From Deroplatys truncata (Eukaryota; Arthropoda; Insecta; Mantodea; Mantidae), in the NCBI GenBank assembly GCA_030765065.1, contig CM060988.1, positions 176,803,065 through 176,867,064 of the forward strand: a DNA stretch of 64,000 nucleotides, read 5' to 3'. Under the pieces are notes generated by a model. The model had not been told where the DNA came from, did no database searches, and worked only from the letters and a program-made list of their open reading frames with translations. Positions 21,293-32,954 of this stretch are shown piece after piece (within the stretch, counting starts at the first letter, position 1; each line of letters starts with the position of its first letter). A program made the position numbers and the translations under genes.

Positions 21293-21975
21293 TATACTTC
21301 AAATTGATTCAGATAAAGATTTGCATAGTACATAGTTTCATTGCATATTTCGTTATAGCTACAAAGGGAATAACGAAAATCTAATGTTTAAAAACTGTTC
21401 GCCATATGCTGGCCTTAAAATTCCATGCCCTTTCCATGACATCGCGAGAAACAACTGAATACCGACAGCTCTTTAAAAATGAAAAAGTTTTGAAAAATCC
21501 AAACCAATAATAACGGATATCTGGGAAAGAACTGATATAACAAATGTTATTTTAAATAAGTTGTGTGCTTCAAAGACACATACATTTAAGATATACATGT
21601 TATTTTTCACGTAAATATTTTGATTATGTGGTATTTAGTTACATTCGTTTGAGCCATTTTTGCGAAAATCCACAATTTCGAAAAATTTTGCATGTAAAGG
21701 GTAGTTTAAGGTAAGTGGATTTTGTTACAAAAAACTTGGTGTCGTATCTTTGGAAGGTACTGAATTAAATACCACATTTGGCATTTATCCAACATTTCGT
21801 TTTTTTTAGTTAATCTGTTCACAGACACATACACACATGACCTTTTTCTAGGAATGCTTCCTTTTTGGACCCGACGGGCCTCAAAATATGCAATTTCGAT
21901 GAAATCTCAATATCGAATTTTAGTGTGGAATTCAATACTTTCTGTACCTATTAGATATGTAATAAAAAAAAAAAA

Positions 21976-22407
21976 ACGAATTACTTTGCAGATGTGACCT
22001 TTGAAAAGACTCCACCTGGAACATCCAGACAGGTATGTCCTCGAAAAAGGTATATGACTAACAAATAAAATAAGCTGCTTGTTTCATATCCACTTTCTTG
22101 GCTGTCACAATTTATCTTAATCCAGGGAACATACAACACCACATTTATCTTCATATTTTAGTACCCGCATTTTCGTGTATACCTCTAGAGACGGCCGCCA
22201 CATACAAACAATAGCAAGCGATGTCGTTTGTTTCCCTCTGTCTTCTTCCACTTGCAAGGAAATATGTCAAGCATTCATATGTCCAGTGAACAGGCTAATT
22301 GGCAATCGGTATCTACGACGACGGGAAAGAAAAACATTGTTGCAAAGCTTTACTGAGTAGCGCCGTTTTCATATACTTGGGTGTCCTGTTCAACGCATTT
22401 TTAGTTT
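21976..22407. other. Unassigned stretch
   Basis: A poly(A) patch (21963-21977) is followed by sequence with no recognised feature. The fragment at 22408-22508 is an R1 tail in minus orientation (TACTGCGTACAGTAAGTAGGGG to TACATGTTTTGAGGCC). Confidence 0.4.
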
Positions 22408-22511
22408 TTCTACTGCGTACAGTAAGTAGGGGAAGTGTTGTAATCCACCCAAAAATTGATGTCGAGATTTCACGGAAATACATGTTTTGAGGCCAACTGA
22501 ATAATAAAATT

Positions 22512-24076
22512 CTGATGTGTTACACTCACATGACTTTCTCTGTTCTTGTACAAACTACTTTTACAAACGCTTATTCTCCATATGCTTCATGTTAATCTTA
22601 TTGCTAATTTTCATGTAGATGCAAGGGGAATTGGTAGGTTTTAAGCGATAGTCAAATATTTTAAGAGCTGGTTGCTATGTGGCGCATTCCATTCTCTTTG
22701 CATGTCCAGTACATTAAAAAAAATCTGATGTGTTACACTCACATGACTTTCTCTACTCTTGTACAAACTATTTATACAAACGCTTATTCTCCATATGCTT
22801 CATGTTAATCGAGATAAACATTTGCAGACTCTATCTTATTGCTAATTTTCTTGTAGATGTAAGGGGAATATATATTTACAAGGGCAATATACAAATACAG
22901 TAGCCTTTAAACACATACATATCTCTTATTAGCTGGTTGCTCGCTGCAGCACCATTCGCTTTGCCACAGATTAATACTCTTTGCATATCGAAGACAAAAA
23001 AATGAATAACGAATTCCCATTTGAGAAAAGTATTGAAAAATTTAAGAGAATAACAAGCAATATCTCGAAAATGGTTCACTCAACAAAAAAAAAATATATA
23101 TGATATAAATTGTGTATTTTAACGCGATCTACATTTTTTGTGTAGAAAGTTTTGTCTATCTCTTATGGTTTACCAGTTATGTAAAAGTCGTTCACAATGA
23201 AGAATACTTTTGGAGACATTCCCAGAAAATTCGAGATATACATTTCATTTCTCATGACATTATCTTAAACATATGATATTTTCATCAAAATCGTTAGAGC
23301 CATTTTTGAGAAAATTAAAATTTTCGAAAAATCTTCCATGTAAAGGGTAGTCTGGGGTGGGGGGATTTTCTTGAAAACCTTCGTGTCGCATCTCTGGAAG
23401 ATACTGAACGTAAATACCAAGTTTGGTGTTTATCCGACTGTTAGTTTTTGAGTTATGCTGTTCACAGACACACACACACAGACACACACACGGACATGTT
23501 TCCAAAAATGCTTTTTGTGGATTCAGGAGGTCTCAAAACATGTATTTCCGGTGAAATCTCGGGTGGAATGCAATACTTCTCCTACTTACTATACGTAGTA
23601 GAGAAAGTAAAAATGAATAACGAATTCCCATTTGAGAAAAGGTATAAGTATTGGAAAATTTAAGGGAATAACAAGCAATTATCTAGAAAATGATTCACCC
23701 AACAAAAAAAAATGTATATGACATAAATTGTGTATTTTAACGCGATCTACATTTTTTGTGTAGCAAAATTTTGTCTTATCTCTTATGGTTTACCAGTTAT
23801 GCAAAAGTCGTTCACAATGAAGAAAACTTTTGGAGAGATTCCCAGAAAATTCGAGATATACATTTCATTTGTCATGAAAGTATCTTAAACATATGATATT
23901 TTAATCAAAATCGTTAGAGCCATTTTTGAGAAAATTAAAATTTTCGAAAAATGTTCCAAGTAAAGTGTACTCTGGGGTGGGGGGAGTTTCTTGAAAACCT
24001 TTGTGTCGCATCTCTGGAAGATACTGGACCTAAATACCAAGTTTGGTGTTTATCCGACTGTTTCTGAGTTATGCTG

Positions 24077-24121
<45 letters not shown>

Positions 24122-24247
24122 GCATGTTTCTAAAAATGCTTTTTTTGGATTCAGGGGGTCTCAAAACATGTATTTCCGGTGAAACCTCGGTATCGAATTT
24201 TTGGGTGGAATACAATACTTCCCCTTACTAAAAGTAGTAGAGAAAGT
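22512..24247 (+). repeat. R1 repeat (plus) interrupted by another R1 copy
   Basis: The outer copy starts CTGATGTGTTACACTCACATG at 22512 and reaches CTTTGCATGTCCAGTACATT at 22725. It resumes at 23609 with AAAAATGAATAACGAATTCCC, runs through a (CA)n of about 19 units at 24081-24118, and ends GTAGTAGAGAAAGT at 24247. Without the insert it is about 850 bp and co-linear with other R1 copies. Confidence 0.9.
22735..23608 (+). repeat. R1 repeat, complete, inserted into an older R1
   Basis: Runs CTGATGTGTTACACTCACATG to TAGTAGAGAAAGT, 874 bp, with a short interrupted (CA)n near 23466-23490. AAAAAT flanks it directly on both sides (22729-22734 and 23609-23614) and the outer R1 is continuous across it. 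This gives the clearest view of R1 termini and a probable 5-6-bp target duplication in an A-run. Confidence 0.92.
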
Positions 24248-24253
24248 AATAAC

Positions 24254-24712
24254 TAACGAGTTTGATTAAAATACCATATATTAAAGATGTTTACATGGCA
24301 AATAACATGTATATCTTGAATTTCTGAGAATATCCTGCGTAGTCCGCTTCATTCGGGAGAATTTATATATTGTTGTATAATTAGTAAACGTTAAGCATAG
24401 AAGTAAACGGACTACACAAAAAATGTAGTTATTTAAAATACCTTTTTTATGATATAAGCCATTTCCGAGATATTCGTTATTAATGGTTCGAATTGTTTAA
24501 TACTTGGTCATTCCTCTAAAGTCCTGTCAACATTCAGTTGTTTCTCGCGATGTCATGGAAACAGTATGGAATTTTAAGGCCAGCATATAGCACCCAGTTC
24601 TTAAACATTTGACTATCGCTGTTCTCTTTGTATCTATAACGAAATGTGTAATGTAGCTATTTCTGTAAAAGTTTATTTGGATTAAAATGAAGTAGATAGT
24701 TGTGTATCTATC
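24254..24712 (-). repeat. R1 fragment (minus), older subfamily
   Basis: Runs from GTTTGATTAAAATACCATATATTAAAG through TTATTAATGGTTCGAATTG and GTTTCTCGCGATGTCATGGAAACAG to GGATTAAAATGAAGTAGATAG. The GATGTCATGGAAACAGTATGG block marks a subfamily distinct from copies that carry the GGGAATGGTGCTGCACC block. Confidence 0.75.
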
Positions 24713-24799
24713 CACTAGTAGGTCATGTGGATATAACAAATAAGACTGTTACTTCTCCACCACTTATGATAAAGAGAAAGAGAAACAGCATAACTAAGA

Positions 24800-25300
24800 G
24801 TATCTGTTGCATTCATATGACTTTCTCTACTCACTATCATTTATTTATATCTCTCTTCTACAAACCATTCTTACGAAAACGTATTCTATCTACTTCAAGT
24901 TAATCTAGATAAATGTTTGCAGAAATAGCTTCATTACACTCTGGTTGTAGGTACAAGGGGCGAGGATACAGTGGGCTGAAGCAAAGGTCAAATGTTTACC
25001 AAAAAGGTCGATTCACATCGTGCGAAACTTCAAAAACCTCATGTGTTGCATTCACACGACTTTCTCTAACCACCATCGTTACTTTTTGTATAGTTTCTAC
25101 GAATTGTCCTGATGAAAGCTTACTTTTCTATCTACTTTATGTTACAGAAATAGTTTCATCAAACATTTATTTGCAAGTACAAGAGGGATAGAGGAAACCG
25201 AAGCGACAGTCGGATGTTTAAAAGCGGGAGGATATATACTGGCATTCAAAATTCCACACTCTTTCTATAATATCGCGAGAAATAACTGAAGCGCGACAGT
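24800..25300 (+). repeat. Two R1 head fragments in tandem (plus)
   Basis: TGTTGCATTCATATGACTTTCTCTACTCAC begins one fragment near 24803. TGTGTTGCATTCACACGACTTTCTC begins a second near 25041. Each runs about 230 bp into the GTCAAATGTTT...GGCATTCAAAATTCC region and is then cut by the next copy. Confidence 0.7.
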
Positions 25301-25314
25301 ACTTCAAAAAAATT

Positions 25315-26180
25315 CTGATGTGTTACACTCACTTTCTGTACTCTTGTACAAACTATTTTTACAAACGCTTATTCTCCATATACTTCATGTTAATCGAGAT
25401 AAACATTTGCAGACTCTATCTTATTGCTAATTTTCTTGTAGATGTAAGTGGAATATATATTTACAAGGGCAATATAGAAATACAGTAGCCTTTAAGCATA
25501 TACATATCTCTTAATAGCTGGTTGCTAGGTGCAGCACCATTCCCTTTGCCACAGATTATAACTCTTTGCATATCCAAGACAAAAAAATGAATAATGAATT
25601 CCCATTTGAGAAAATAAGTATTGAAAAATTTAAGGGAATAACAAGCAATATCTCGAAAATAGTTCACTCAACAACAAAAATGTATATGACATAAATTGTG
25701 TATTTTAACGCGATCTACATTTTTTGTGCAGTAAAATTTTGTCTATCTCTTATGGTTTACCAGTTATGCAAAAGTCGTTCACAATGAAGAATACTTTTGG
25801 AGACATTCCCAGAAAATTCAAGATATACATTTTATTTTTCATGAAAATATCTTAAACATATGATATTTTAATCAAAATCGTTAGCCATTTTTGAGAAAAT
25901 TAAAATTTTCAAAAAATGTTGCATGTAAAGCGTAATCTGGGGTGGGGAGATTTTCTTGAAAACCTTCGTGTCGCATCTCTGGAAGATACTGAACCTAAAT
26001 ACCAAGTTTGGTGTTTATCCGACGTTTCTGAGTTATGCTGCTCACAGACACAGACATGTTTCCAAACATGCTTTTTTGGATTCAGGGGTTCTCAAAACAT
26101 GTATTTCGGTGAAATCTCGGTATCGAATTTTTGGGTGGAATACAATACTTCCCCTACTTACTATACGTAGTAGAGAAAGT
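25315..26180 (+). repeat. R1 repeat, near-complete (plus)
   Basis: CTGATGTGTTACACTCAC to CGTAGTAGAGAAAGT, 866 bp, with the (CA)n almost absent (CACAGACACAGACATG). It shows A-runs at both borders like other copies. Bases 26181-26660 hold a further diverged R1 piece (plus) with CACGCACGCACACCGACC. Confidence 0.88.
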
Positions 26181-27354
26181 AAAAAGTGACGAAACTACTT
26201 CAAACCGATGATGACGAATACCTCGCAAGTGACTGTCACAAAAAAGTTATTTTAATATAATCTGTGTGCTTTACAGAGACGTACGTTGTTTGTCTCTATC
26301 TCTTATGGTTTACCCGTTACAGAACATCATACAAACTTCATTCTTAAATAAGACAACTTCACAGGTTCATTCAGGAAAATTCAAAATTTAATTTTATATC
26401 ATCTTAAATATGTGGCATTTTAATCATAATCCTTGGAGCCATTTCAGAGAGAAAAACAAAACAAACAAAACTGCAAATTCTTCCGTGTAAAAAATAAAAA
26501 CACGCACGCACACCGACCTTTGTCTAAAAATACTTTTTTGGGCGGAGGGGATTCAGTGTTCCTCAAAACACGTATTTGTTTTTAAAAAAAAAAAACTCGT
26601 GTCTCAACGTTAGAAGTTGCTGAAATTGTTTTATATCATGTTTGGTATTCAATCTACTCTTCGCTTTTTACTTTCTCTACTACGTACAGTAAGTAGGGGA
26701 AGTATTGTATTCCACCGACACCGAGATTTCACCGGAAATACATGTTTTGAGACCCCCTGAATCCAAAAAAAGCATTTGTGGAAACATGTCCGTGTGAGTG
26801 TGTCTGTGAACAGCATAACTCAGAAACGAACAGTCGGATAAACACCAAACTTGGTATTTAGGTTCAGTATCTTCCATAGATGCGACACGAAGGTTTTCAA
26901 GAAAATCCCCCCACCCCAGATTACGCTTTACATTCAACATTATTTGAAAATTTTAATTTTCTCAAAAATGGCTAACGATTTTGATTAAAATATCATATGT
27001 TTAAGATAGTTTCATGACAAATAAAATGTATATCATGAATTTTCTGGGAATGTCTCCAAAAGTATTCTTCATTGTGAACGACTTTTGCATAACTGGTAAA
27101 CCATAAGAGATAGACAAAATTTTACTGCACAAAAAATGTAGATCGCGTTAAAATACACAATTTATGTCATATACATTTTTGTTGTTGAGTGAACCATTTT
27201 CGAGATATTGCTTGTTATTCCCTTAAAGTTTTCAATACTTATTTTCTCAAATGTGAATTCGTTATTCATTTTTTGTCTTGGATATGTAAAGAATATTAAT
27301 CTGTGGGAAAGGGATAGTGCTGCACCTAGCAACAAGCTATTAAGAGATATGTAT

Positions 27355-28072
27355 TGTAGCGGGAACTATGATATATAGGGAACATAAATGTAATAGGAAA
27401 TAAGCTGAGTATTGTAACATATATGTAAGATGTGAAGCTAGCTAGCCGTGAGAAGAGAAACAGGCAGGTAGAAAGGGGTTTAGGGCTGGCAACACAGCTA
27501 AACAGTCACAGGCACGGAGAGAGATAGCAATAAGATGGAAAGACAGGGAGAGAGATTTTGACACCTTGGAAATCCCAAACTTGTCAAGACTGCAGATTTG
27601 GAGCAAATGTTTTCATAGCACGCTTAGGGGAGAACCAATAACAGAAAAGATTAGAGAAGAGCTAGGCGAACTTAGCGTCCCCTTAGCGAGTATAAAAGCG
27701 CTCACGTGCAGAGTTCTTTTTCGTCTGGTCCTGAAGAAAAGGCAACAATTCACGCCATGTTTGTGGCGATGCGTGTGAAGTTAGATATAGGAGACACAGC
27801 TAGCTTGGGGAGGTAAATCTTTGAAGATAGGCCCCTTTGAATTGCACATAGGTTTAAAACACAGGGCTAGCGGCATCACAAAACAGTATTATCACAATGC
27901 AATAAAGTAAAGTTCAAGTTATCTGGAGTTTCATTTCGTCTACCGTCACCACACCCTGGGAAAGAGTTTAGAAATAGGGCAACACACAAGTGTGCTAGGC
28001 TTGAATTCCAGGAACCAGCCACCAACAGCTCCAAGAAGGAAGGAAGACGACGGCACGAGGAGGTCCGTCGCA
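27355..28072 (+). mobile_element. Solo LTR (LTR-A), TG...CA with GTAT duplication
   Basis: Begins TGTAGCGGGAAC, ends GGTCCGTCGCA, 718 bp. GTAT occurs at 27351-27354 and 28073-28076, and the uninterrupted R1 site is known from another copy. Inside are a TATA box (TATAAAAG at 27691) and a polyadenylation signal (AATAAA at 27901-27906), giving the U3-R-U5 order on the plus strand. There is no primer-binding site, gag-pol or second LTR, so it arose by LTR-LTR recombination. A 4-bp duplication fits Ty3/gypsy-type elements but does not prove the class. Confidence 0.93.
27691..27698 (+). promoter_or_regulatory. TATA box of LTR-A
   Basis: TATAAAAG preceded by a GC-containing stretch and followed about 25-30 bases on by CGTCTGG-type sequence is a plausible LTR core promoter. 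Its only direct support is position within the LTR. Confidence 0.55.
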
Positions 28073-28279
28073 GTATGTGCTTAAAGACTACTGCATTTCT
28101 ATATTGCCCTTGTAAATATATATTCCCCTTACATCTACAAGAAAATTAGCAATATGATATACTCTGCAAATGTTTATCTCGATTAACATGAAGTAGATGG
28201 AGAATAAGCGTTCTATAAATAGTTTGTACAAGAGTAGAGAAAGTCATGTGAGTGTAACACATCAGATTTTTAGTAATGC

Positions 28280-28384
28280 GGTTCACAATGCTTATTTTTT
28301 GGGTTCCGGGGATCTCAAAACGTGTATTCGCGTGAAATCTCGATATGGATTTTTAGGTGGAATACACGTGGTAGAGAAAGTAAA
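28280..28384 (+). repeat. R1 tail fragment (plus)
   Basis: GCGGTTCACAATGC, GGGGATCTCAAAACGTGTATTCGCG and GGTGGAATACACGTGGTAGAGAAAGT correspond to the last ~100 bp of R1, with the (CA)n deleted. Confidence 0.7.
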
Positions 28385-28719
28385 AATTAGTCCGTTTTAA
28401 GCCGTAATTGTCCGCTTTTTAAACCCAAAAGCGAGAGTACAAAATATCTGCTTTAAAATGTCCATTTGTTTCAATCTCTATCACTAATGGACCAACTGCA
28501 TGTACGTCTGCCACTTTAATCTCTGCTGAATATGTTTATTGTTCTGCATTAATATTTAAACGTACAGCGCGCCACTCCCATTGGGACGAATATTTCACGT
28601 CGGCCTTTCTATCTGTTTACTTCCTCTCTGGGCTGACCTTTGGGACGTTGCGGACAGATAGGTATATACCAATCACGAATTCAAGATGTCTCACAGTCCG
28701 CTCAAAGAAAATACTGCTA

Positions 28720-28990
28720 CATCTATAATAGTATTATAAATAGAGAAAATCTCCCTGCCTGTCTGTGTGTAAGATAATCTCAAAAACTACTCAACCCATT
28801 TTCATAATGCTTTCACCATTGTAAAGCCCTATTCTTCCAGATAGTCACAGGTTATACAATGTCACCATAATTTTGCAAACTGTGGGGGGGGGTTTAGGGG
28901 TTTCTTTTTCATATTCATGTTAGCAATTAGGATATCGGAGGCTACTTTTGGCACTTAAGGGATAAATGAGTAGGCTTAAAACATTCCAGT
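28720..28990 (+). repeat. Arthropod-type repeat with TCTGTCTGTGTG...AAAACTACT
   Basis: ATAATAGTATTATAAATAGAGAAA followed by CCTGTCTGTGTGTAAG, AAAAACTACTCAACCCATTTTCATAATGC and a G-run resembles a motif order widespread in arthropod genomes (TATTATAAATGCGAAAGT, TGTCTGTCTG, AAAACTACTGAACGGATTTT), which I associate with DNA-transposon or Helitron ends. I cannot name the family. Bases 28391-28719 before it hold nothing recognised. Confidence 0.4.
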
Positions 28991-29062
28991 TATTTTAAGG
29001 GAGTTGTATATCGTTCACCAAATTTTCCTCATATTTCACTGAAGTTTTATCAAGTAATGTTT

Positions 29063-30294
29063 ACTTTCTCTACTACGTACTACATAGTAAGGTAGAGAAG
29101 GTATTGCATTCCATCCCAAAATTCGATATCGAGATTTTGCCGGAAATACGTTTTGACATCTGCTGAAGAAAAAAAAAAGTTTTAGAAAAATGTCCGCGCG
29201 CGCATATCTGTGAAGAGCATAACTCAAAAACGAAAAGCCATGTAATTACCAAACTTGGTATTTAGGTTCAGTACATTCCAAAGATACATGAAGATTTCCA
29301 AGAAAATCCCCCTCCCCCAAACTACCCTTTGCATGAAACGTTTTTCGAATTTTTTTCTTCTTTCTCTGTTTAACCTCCTCTTATGTAGGACTTACAAGTG
29401 GGTGCCTGGGATCAGAGGCCCGTCGAGGAGCAGACACTCATGGATCAGACAGAAGATCCAGGATGGGTGATCAGCCCGATGCCCGGTATGGGAGAAAGGA
29501 AGTAGATGAAACGAAATGATGGTGAAATGGATGAAAGGAAAGGTGATGATGGAGCAGTCGGTGGAATGAACGGCGGGGGAACCCGGAGAAAACCTGCCCA
29601 GACGCCGCTTTGTCCACCACAAATCCCACATGCGGGGAATACACGAACCCGGGCCGCCTCGGTGAGAGGCGAGCGGTCTAACCACTCGTCCACGGCACCG
29701 CCTTTTCGAAATTTTTTATTCTCAAAAAAAAAAGCTCTAGCCGTTTTCTAATTGATTAAAATACCACATATTAAAGATATTTACATGGCAAATAAAATGT
29801 ATGTCTTGAATATTCTGGGAACAGCCTGTTAAGTCCTCTTCAATCGGATGGAATTTTGTATAATGTTGTATAACTAGTAAACGAGAAGCGATAGACGAAA
29901 AGGTACTACACAAAAAATGTAGATATCTCTATAACACACAATTTATTTCAAGTAAGATGTTTTGTGGCATGGGCCATTTCTGAAATATATATTATTAAAG
30001 GTTCGAGTTCTTCATTTCTTGGCAATTCTCTTAAAGTACTGTCAACATTCAGTTGTTTCTCGTGACTGCATGGAAACAGTATGGAATTTTAAGGCCAGCG
30101 TATAGAGTCCAGTTCTAAAACATTTGACTATCGCTGTTCCTTTTATATCTATAAGGATATGTGCAATGTAGCCATTTCTGCAAAGATCCTATTTGCATTA
30201 AAATGTAATAGAAAAACAAACTTTAGTAAACATAGTTTGTATACCCACTAATAAACGAGAGGGTAGAGAAAGCCATGTGAATGTATCACAGCAG
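29063..30294 (-). repeat. R1 repeat (minus) split by SINE-4
   Basis: ACTTTCTCTACTACGTACTAC at 29063 leads through the tail blocks to TTTTTCGAATTTTTTT near 29356. It resumes at 29703 and runs to GTGAATGTATCACAGCAG at 30294. It has the older-subfamily CATGGAAACAGTATGGAATTTTAAGGCC block. The (TG)n is reduced to a few CG/TG units. Confidence 0.85.
29357..29702 (-). mobile_element. SINE-4, tRNA-derived, inserted in R1
   Basis: The minus-strand head reads GTGGACGAGTGGTTAGACCGCTCGCC, then GGCCCGGGTTCG, resembling a tRNA-Ser-type A box and a slightly decayed B box. The body contains GGGATTTGTGGTGGACAAAG, TTTTCTCCGGGTTCCCCCG and GGGCATCGGGCTGATCACCCA, and ends near TAAGAGGAGGTTAAACAGAG. TTTTCGAAWTTTTTT borders it at 29342-29356 and 29703-29717, a target duplication of about 15 bp with one mismatch. 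Length is about 346 bp. Confidence 0.85.
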
Positions 30295-30299
30295 ATCTT

Positions 30300-30900
30300 T
30301 TTGCTATGCTTTTGACAAAGCCGGGTACATTTGGATTCTAGAAACTGGCAAAAATAAGCTAACGTTACAATCAACCAGTATGCAAATACAATGTAGAATC
30401 CAAGGGAAATTGTGGTTCCTTTACAACTCTAGTAAAATCTATCCCTACAATATTTTCAAACCCTTATGTAGAAATCTACACTGCTTAAACCATATCGTCA
30501 AAATATTGCACAATTATACAATACGAGTTGGCAAAAATCATAGGTCACTTCACAGCTTCCAAAAAATTAATCTTTATTTTGAACCATATGGTACTCCAAA
30601 TGTTTAAAACTACCCTTACTTTATTCTCAACCCCTTATAAATGCTTGGTCAACCAGGACGCAAATCTATGCACTTGGACTATAGGACTTCGTGAAAATTA
30701 CAGTATACCATCCAACTTAAAAGCTTTACCCACATTCATATTTTTCAACCCCAAATGTACAAATTGCCATTTTAGCAATCTGGACAAAACTTTGGACATT
30801 TATGCTTTAGGTGCAAGTACACATTATGGACTACTTACGACTTTAAAAAATTATCCCCATCCTTATTTTCAACCCTCCTAAAAACGCATTTTTAAAGTAT
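30300..30900. other. Unassigned stretch with a recurring TTTTCAACCC motif
   Basis: TATTYTCAAMCCC-like motifs recur at about 30449, 30621, 30738 and 30862, spaced roughly 115-170 bp, each followed by a short AT-rich segment. This could be a decayed tandem repeat. Overlapping open frames of 108-117 codons occur on the plus strand, but they lack motifs and are rich in Asn, Phe and Tyr, as expected from AT-rich non-coding DNA. Confidence 0.35.
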
Positions 30901-31206
30901 AAGTGCAGGTTCTGAACAGCAATGATCAAAACAATACTTTTGTTATAAATCAATTTAAATTACATACGAATTTAATTCAATACACAGCGATGCACATCGT
31001 TCGATTCCGGGAATGACCTTGGTTTCGGCACACCCAACATCGTGATAAGTTTATCTGATGGGGGAAGCGTGATGCCGAGCACATGATCGCCCCGTATCGG
31101 TTGGATAATCGCCCATCTGTGGTTTGAGCACAAGTGGACGCGTGGTCAGTAATCGGGTGGGTTGGTTCTAGGCTTCAACGTTTATGTCTTTATACGAACT
31201 GTGTTT
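30901..31206. other. Unassigned stretch
   Basis: No recognised element. ATGGGGGAAGCGTGATGCCGAGC and nearby sequence is somewhat GC-richer than its surroundings but has no motif. Confidence 0.35.
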
Positions 31207-31925
31207 ACTTTCTCTACCACGTACATAGTAAGCAGAGAAAGCATTGTATTCCACCCAAAAAATTTGATACCGGGATTTTAAGGGAAATACATGTTTTTAA
31301 GGCACCTTGAATTAAAAAAACGTTTTTTGAAAAAGCTCCGCGCGTGTGTGTGTGTGGTATTTAAGTTCAATGCCTTCTAAAGATGAGATACGAAGATTTT
31401 CAAGAAAATCCCTCCACCCTAAACTACCCTTTACATGGAACTTTTATCGAAATTTTTCATTTTCTTATAAATTGCTGTAACGATTTTGACTAAAATGCCA
31501 CATATTAAAGATATTTTTATGATAAATAGAAAGTATATCTTGAATTTTTTGGGAATAGCCTGTAAAGTCCTCATTCATAAGGAATTTTGTATAATGGTAA
31601 ACCTAAGTAATAGACGAAAACGTACTACACAAAAAAACATATCTCTCTATAGAGCAAATTCGAATTGTTAGTTTCTTGGTCATTCTCTTAAGTCCTGTCA
31701 ACATTCAGTTGTTTCTCGCGATGTCATGGAAACAGTATGGAATTTTAAGGCCAGCATATAGCGTCCAGTTCTTAAACATTTGACTATCGCTGTTCTTTTC
31801 GTATCTATAACGAAATGTGTAATGTATCTATTTCTGCAAAGGTTTATTCGGATTAAAATACAGTAGATAGAAAAATAAGCTTGAGTAAGAATAGTTTGTA
31901 TACCCACTAATAATCGACTTAAAAT
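31207..31925 (-). repeat. R1 repeat (minus), head truncated
   Basis: ACTTTCTCTACCACGTACATAG through CGCGCGTGTGTGTGTG and AAACTACCCTTTACATGG to TATACCCACTAATAATCG. It ends where a SINE-3 body begins. Confidence 0.8.
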
Positions 31926-31954
31926 AGGTATCACTACGTAACTTTTAGGATACC

Positions 31955-32400
31955 GAGCGAGCTGCCTCCGCGGTAAAGTCTGAAGCTCGCATTAGGATGG
32001 TCACGGATACAATTCCTGTCCACGCTCTCACTGATCCTGATTTTTCGTAGCTATCTCTGGTCGGTAGGCGAATGATGGAATGGGTTCTAATCTACCACGA
32101 TTTCCATTTCTATGCGTTTAATTCTGGTGTATCAGGTGCGCTTCTAGGTTTCATGGCGTGAGGCGGTGCTGGGGTTGCTTGCTCCAAGGAAAGAGTATTT
32201 CCCGTGGAGACTAGAGGGCTGCCTATTTGGACGGGTCGTTCATCAACCTCTCTGGGCAGCTCCAGTAATGGGACGGGTCTTCGAACCAAGAACTGTTAGG
32301 GATTTCCGCGCGCCTCTGCTGCCTATACCCTCCTATGGTCCCTTCCTCCTAGTGCGCGAGGTGTATCCCTCCGTTGTATACCCCATACAACGTTTAGGAT
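31955..32400 (+). repeat. SINE-3, copy 2
   Basis: Co-linear with 6775-7145 through GGTCGGTAGGCGAATGATGG, CTACCACGATT, TTCTAGGTTTCATGGCGTG, AAGGAAAGAGTATTTCCCGTG, ACTAGAGGGCTGCC, GACGGGTCTTC and TTAGGGATTTCCGCGCG. Upstream, CGAGCGAGCTGCCTCCGCGG and GGTCACGGATACAATTCC look like decayed A and B boxes, which supports a tRNA-derived SINE. Confidence 0.6.
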
Positions 32401-32954
32401 CAAGAGTTTACTTTAAAATGGCCTAGCATTTTAGAGCATTCCTATTGCTTTTTTAAAGTATAGAAAAACTACTTTAGGCTCCCTTGTGTTTCTGACGATA
32501 TCCTTCACTCTTAACAACATTCTTTTTCCTCATTCCTGGAGATAAGACTACAGTTTTTAATTAAACTGTAAATAAGATAAACAGCAACACATAATGATGT
32601 TTCCATTAATATCTTGTTTTAAGCCTTGGAGCACTGCCCCAACTACTCTTCTGTCATGCAATTTCTCGGGGCTCATCGTTGTCTCACTTCCGCAGCACTC
32701 CAAACCGATTGCTTTAAATACACAGCCGCATGACCTGAAGAAATGACCAGCGTTAAGAATGTACTAAGATAAGCATTTTACACCTCTCAAAATGGTGCAC
32801 CTATTCCTCCCTTACCATCTAATCATCTCTTCAGCTGTCAGGAATCACTGTAACCACGAAACTGCTCCCGCCCCTGGCGAACAGCAACGAGCTCACCCAT
32901 CTGATCATGACAATAATTTACTGCCTGCAACATCTAACTTCTAGTATTACATAC
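32401..32954. other. Unassigned stretch
   Basis: No gene, repeat or transposon signature recognised. Confidence 0.4.

Larger units (their letters stand above)
20031..21975 (+). repeat. R1 repeat fragments (plus) hosting the DD41D element
   Basis: A first fragment (GGTCGCTATAGGGTGGCCTTGAAATTCC) is followed by a head fragment ending CTATAAACTATTCTTCTA at 20137. R1 resumes at 21293 with TACTTCAAATTGATTCAG and runs through CATATTTCGTTATAGCTACAAAG, GGTAGTTTAAGGTAAGTGG, TCTTTGGAAGGTACTG and CACAGACACATACACAC to a decayed tail at about 21975. Joining the flanks at a single TA restores the R1 order. Confidence 0.75.
26670..28265 (-). repeat. R1 repeat (minus) split by a solo LTR
   Basis: Starts ACTTTCTCTACTACGTACAG at 26670 and proceeds to AGAGATATGTAT at 27354. 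It resumes at 28073 with GTATGTGCTTAAAGACTAC and ends AACACATCAG at 28265. The copy at 48647-49561 reads GATATGTATGTGCTTAAAGG, which is the empty site. Confidence 0.92.

Noticed and set aside
22512-24247. CRISPR-like or satellite array from the closely spaced R1 copies
   Set aside because: The units are ~0.9 kb dispersed repeats with nested junctions and variable orientation, not short regular repeats with spacers.
30281-30881. Overlapping plus-strand frames of 108 and 117 codons as genes
   Set aside because: They overlap in different frames, have AT-driven composition, and lack any motif, start context or neighbouring gene.
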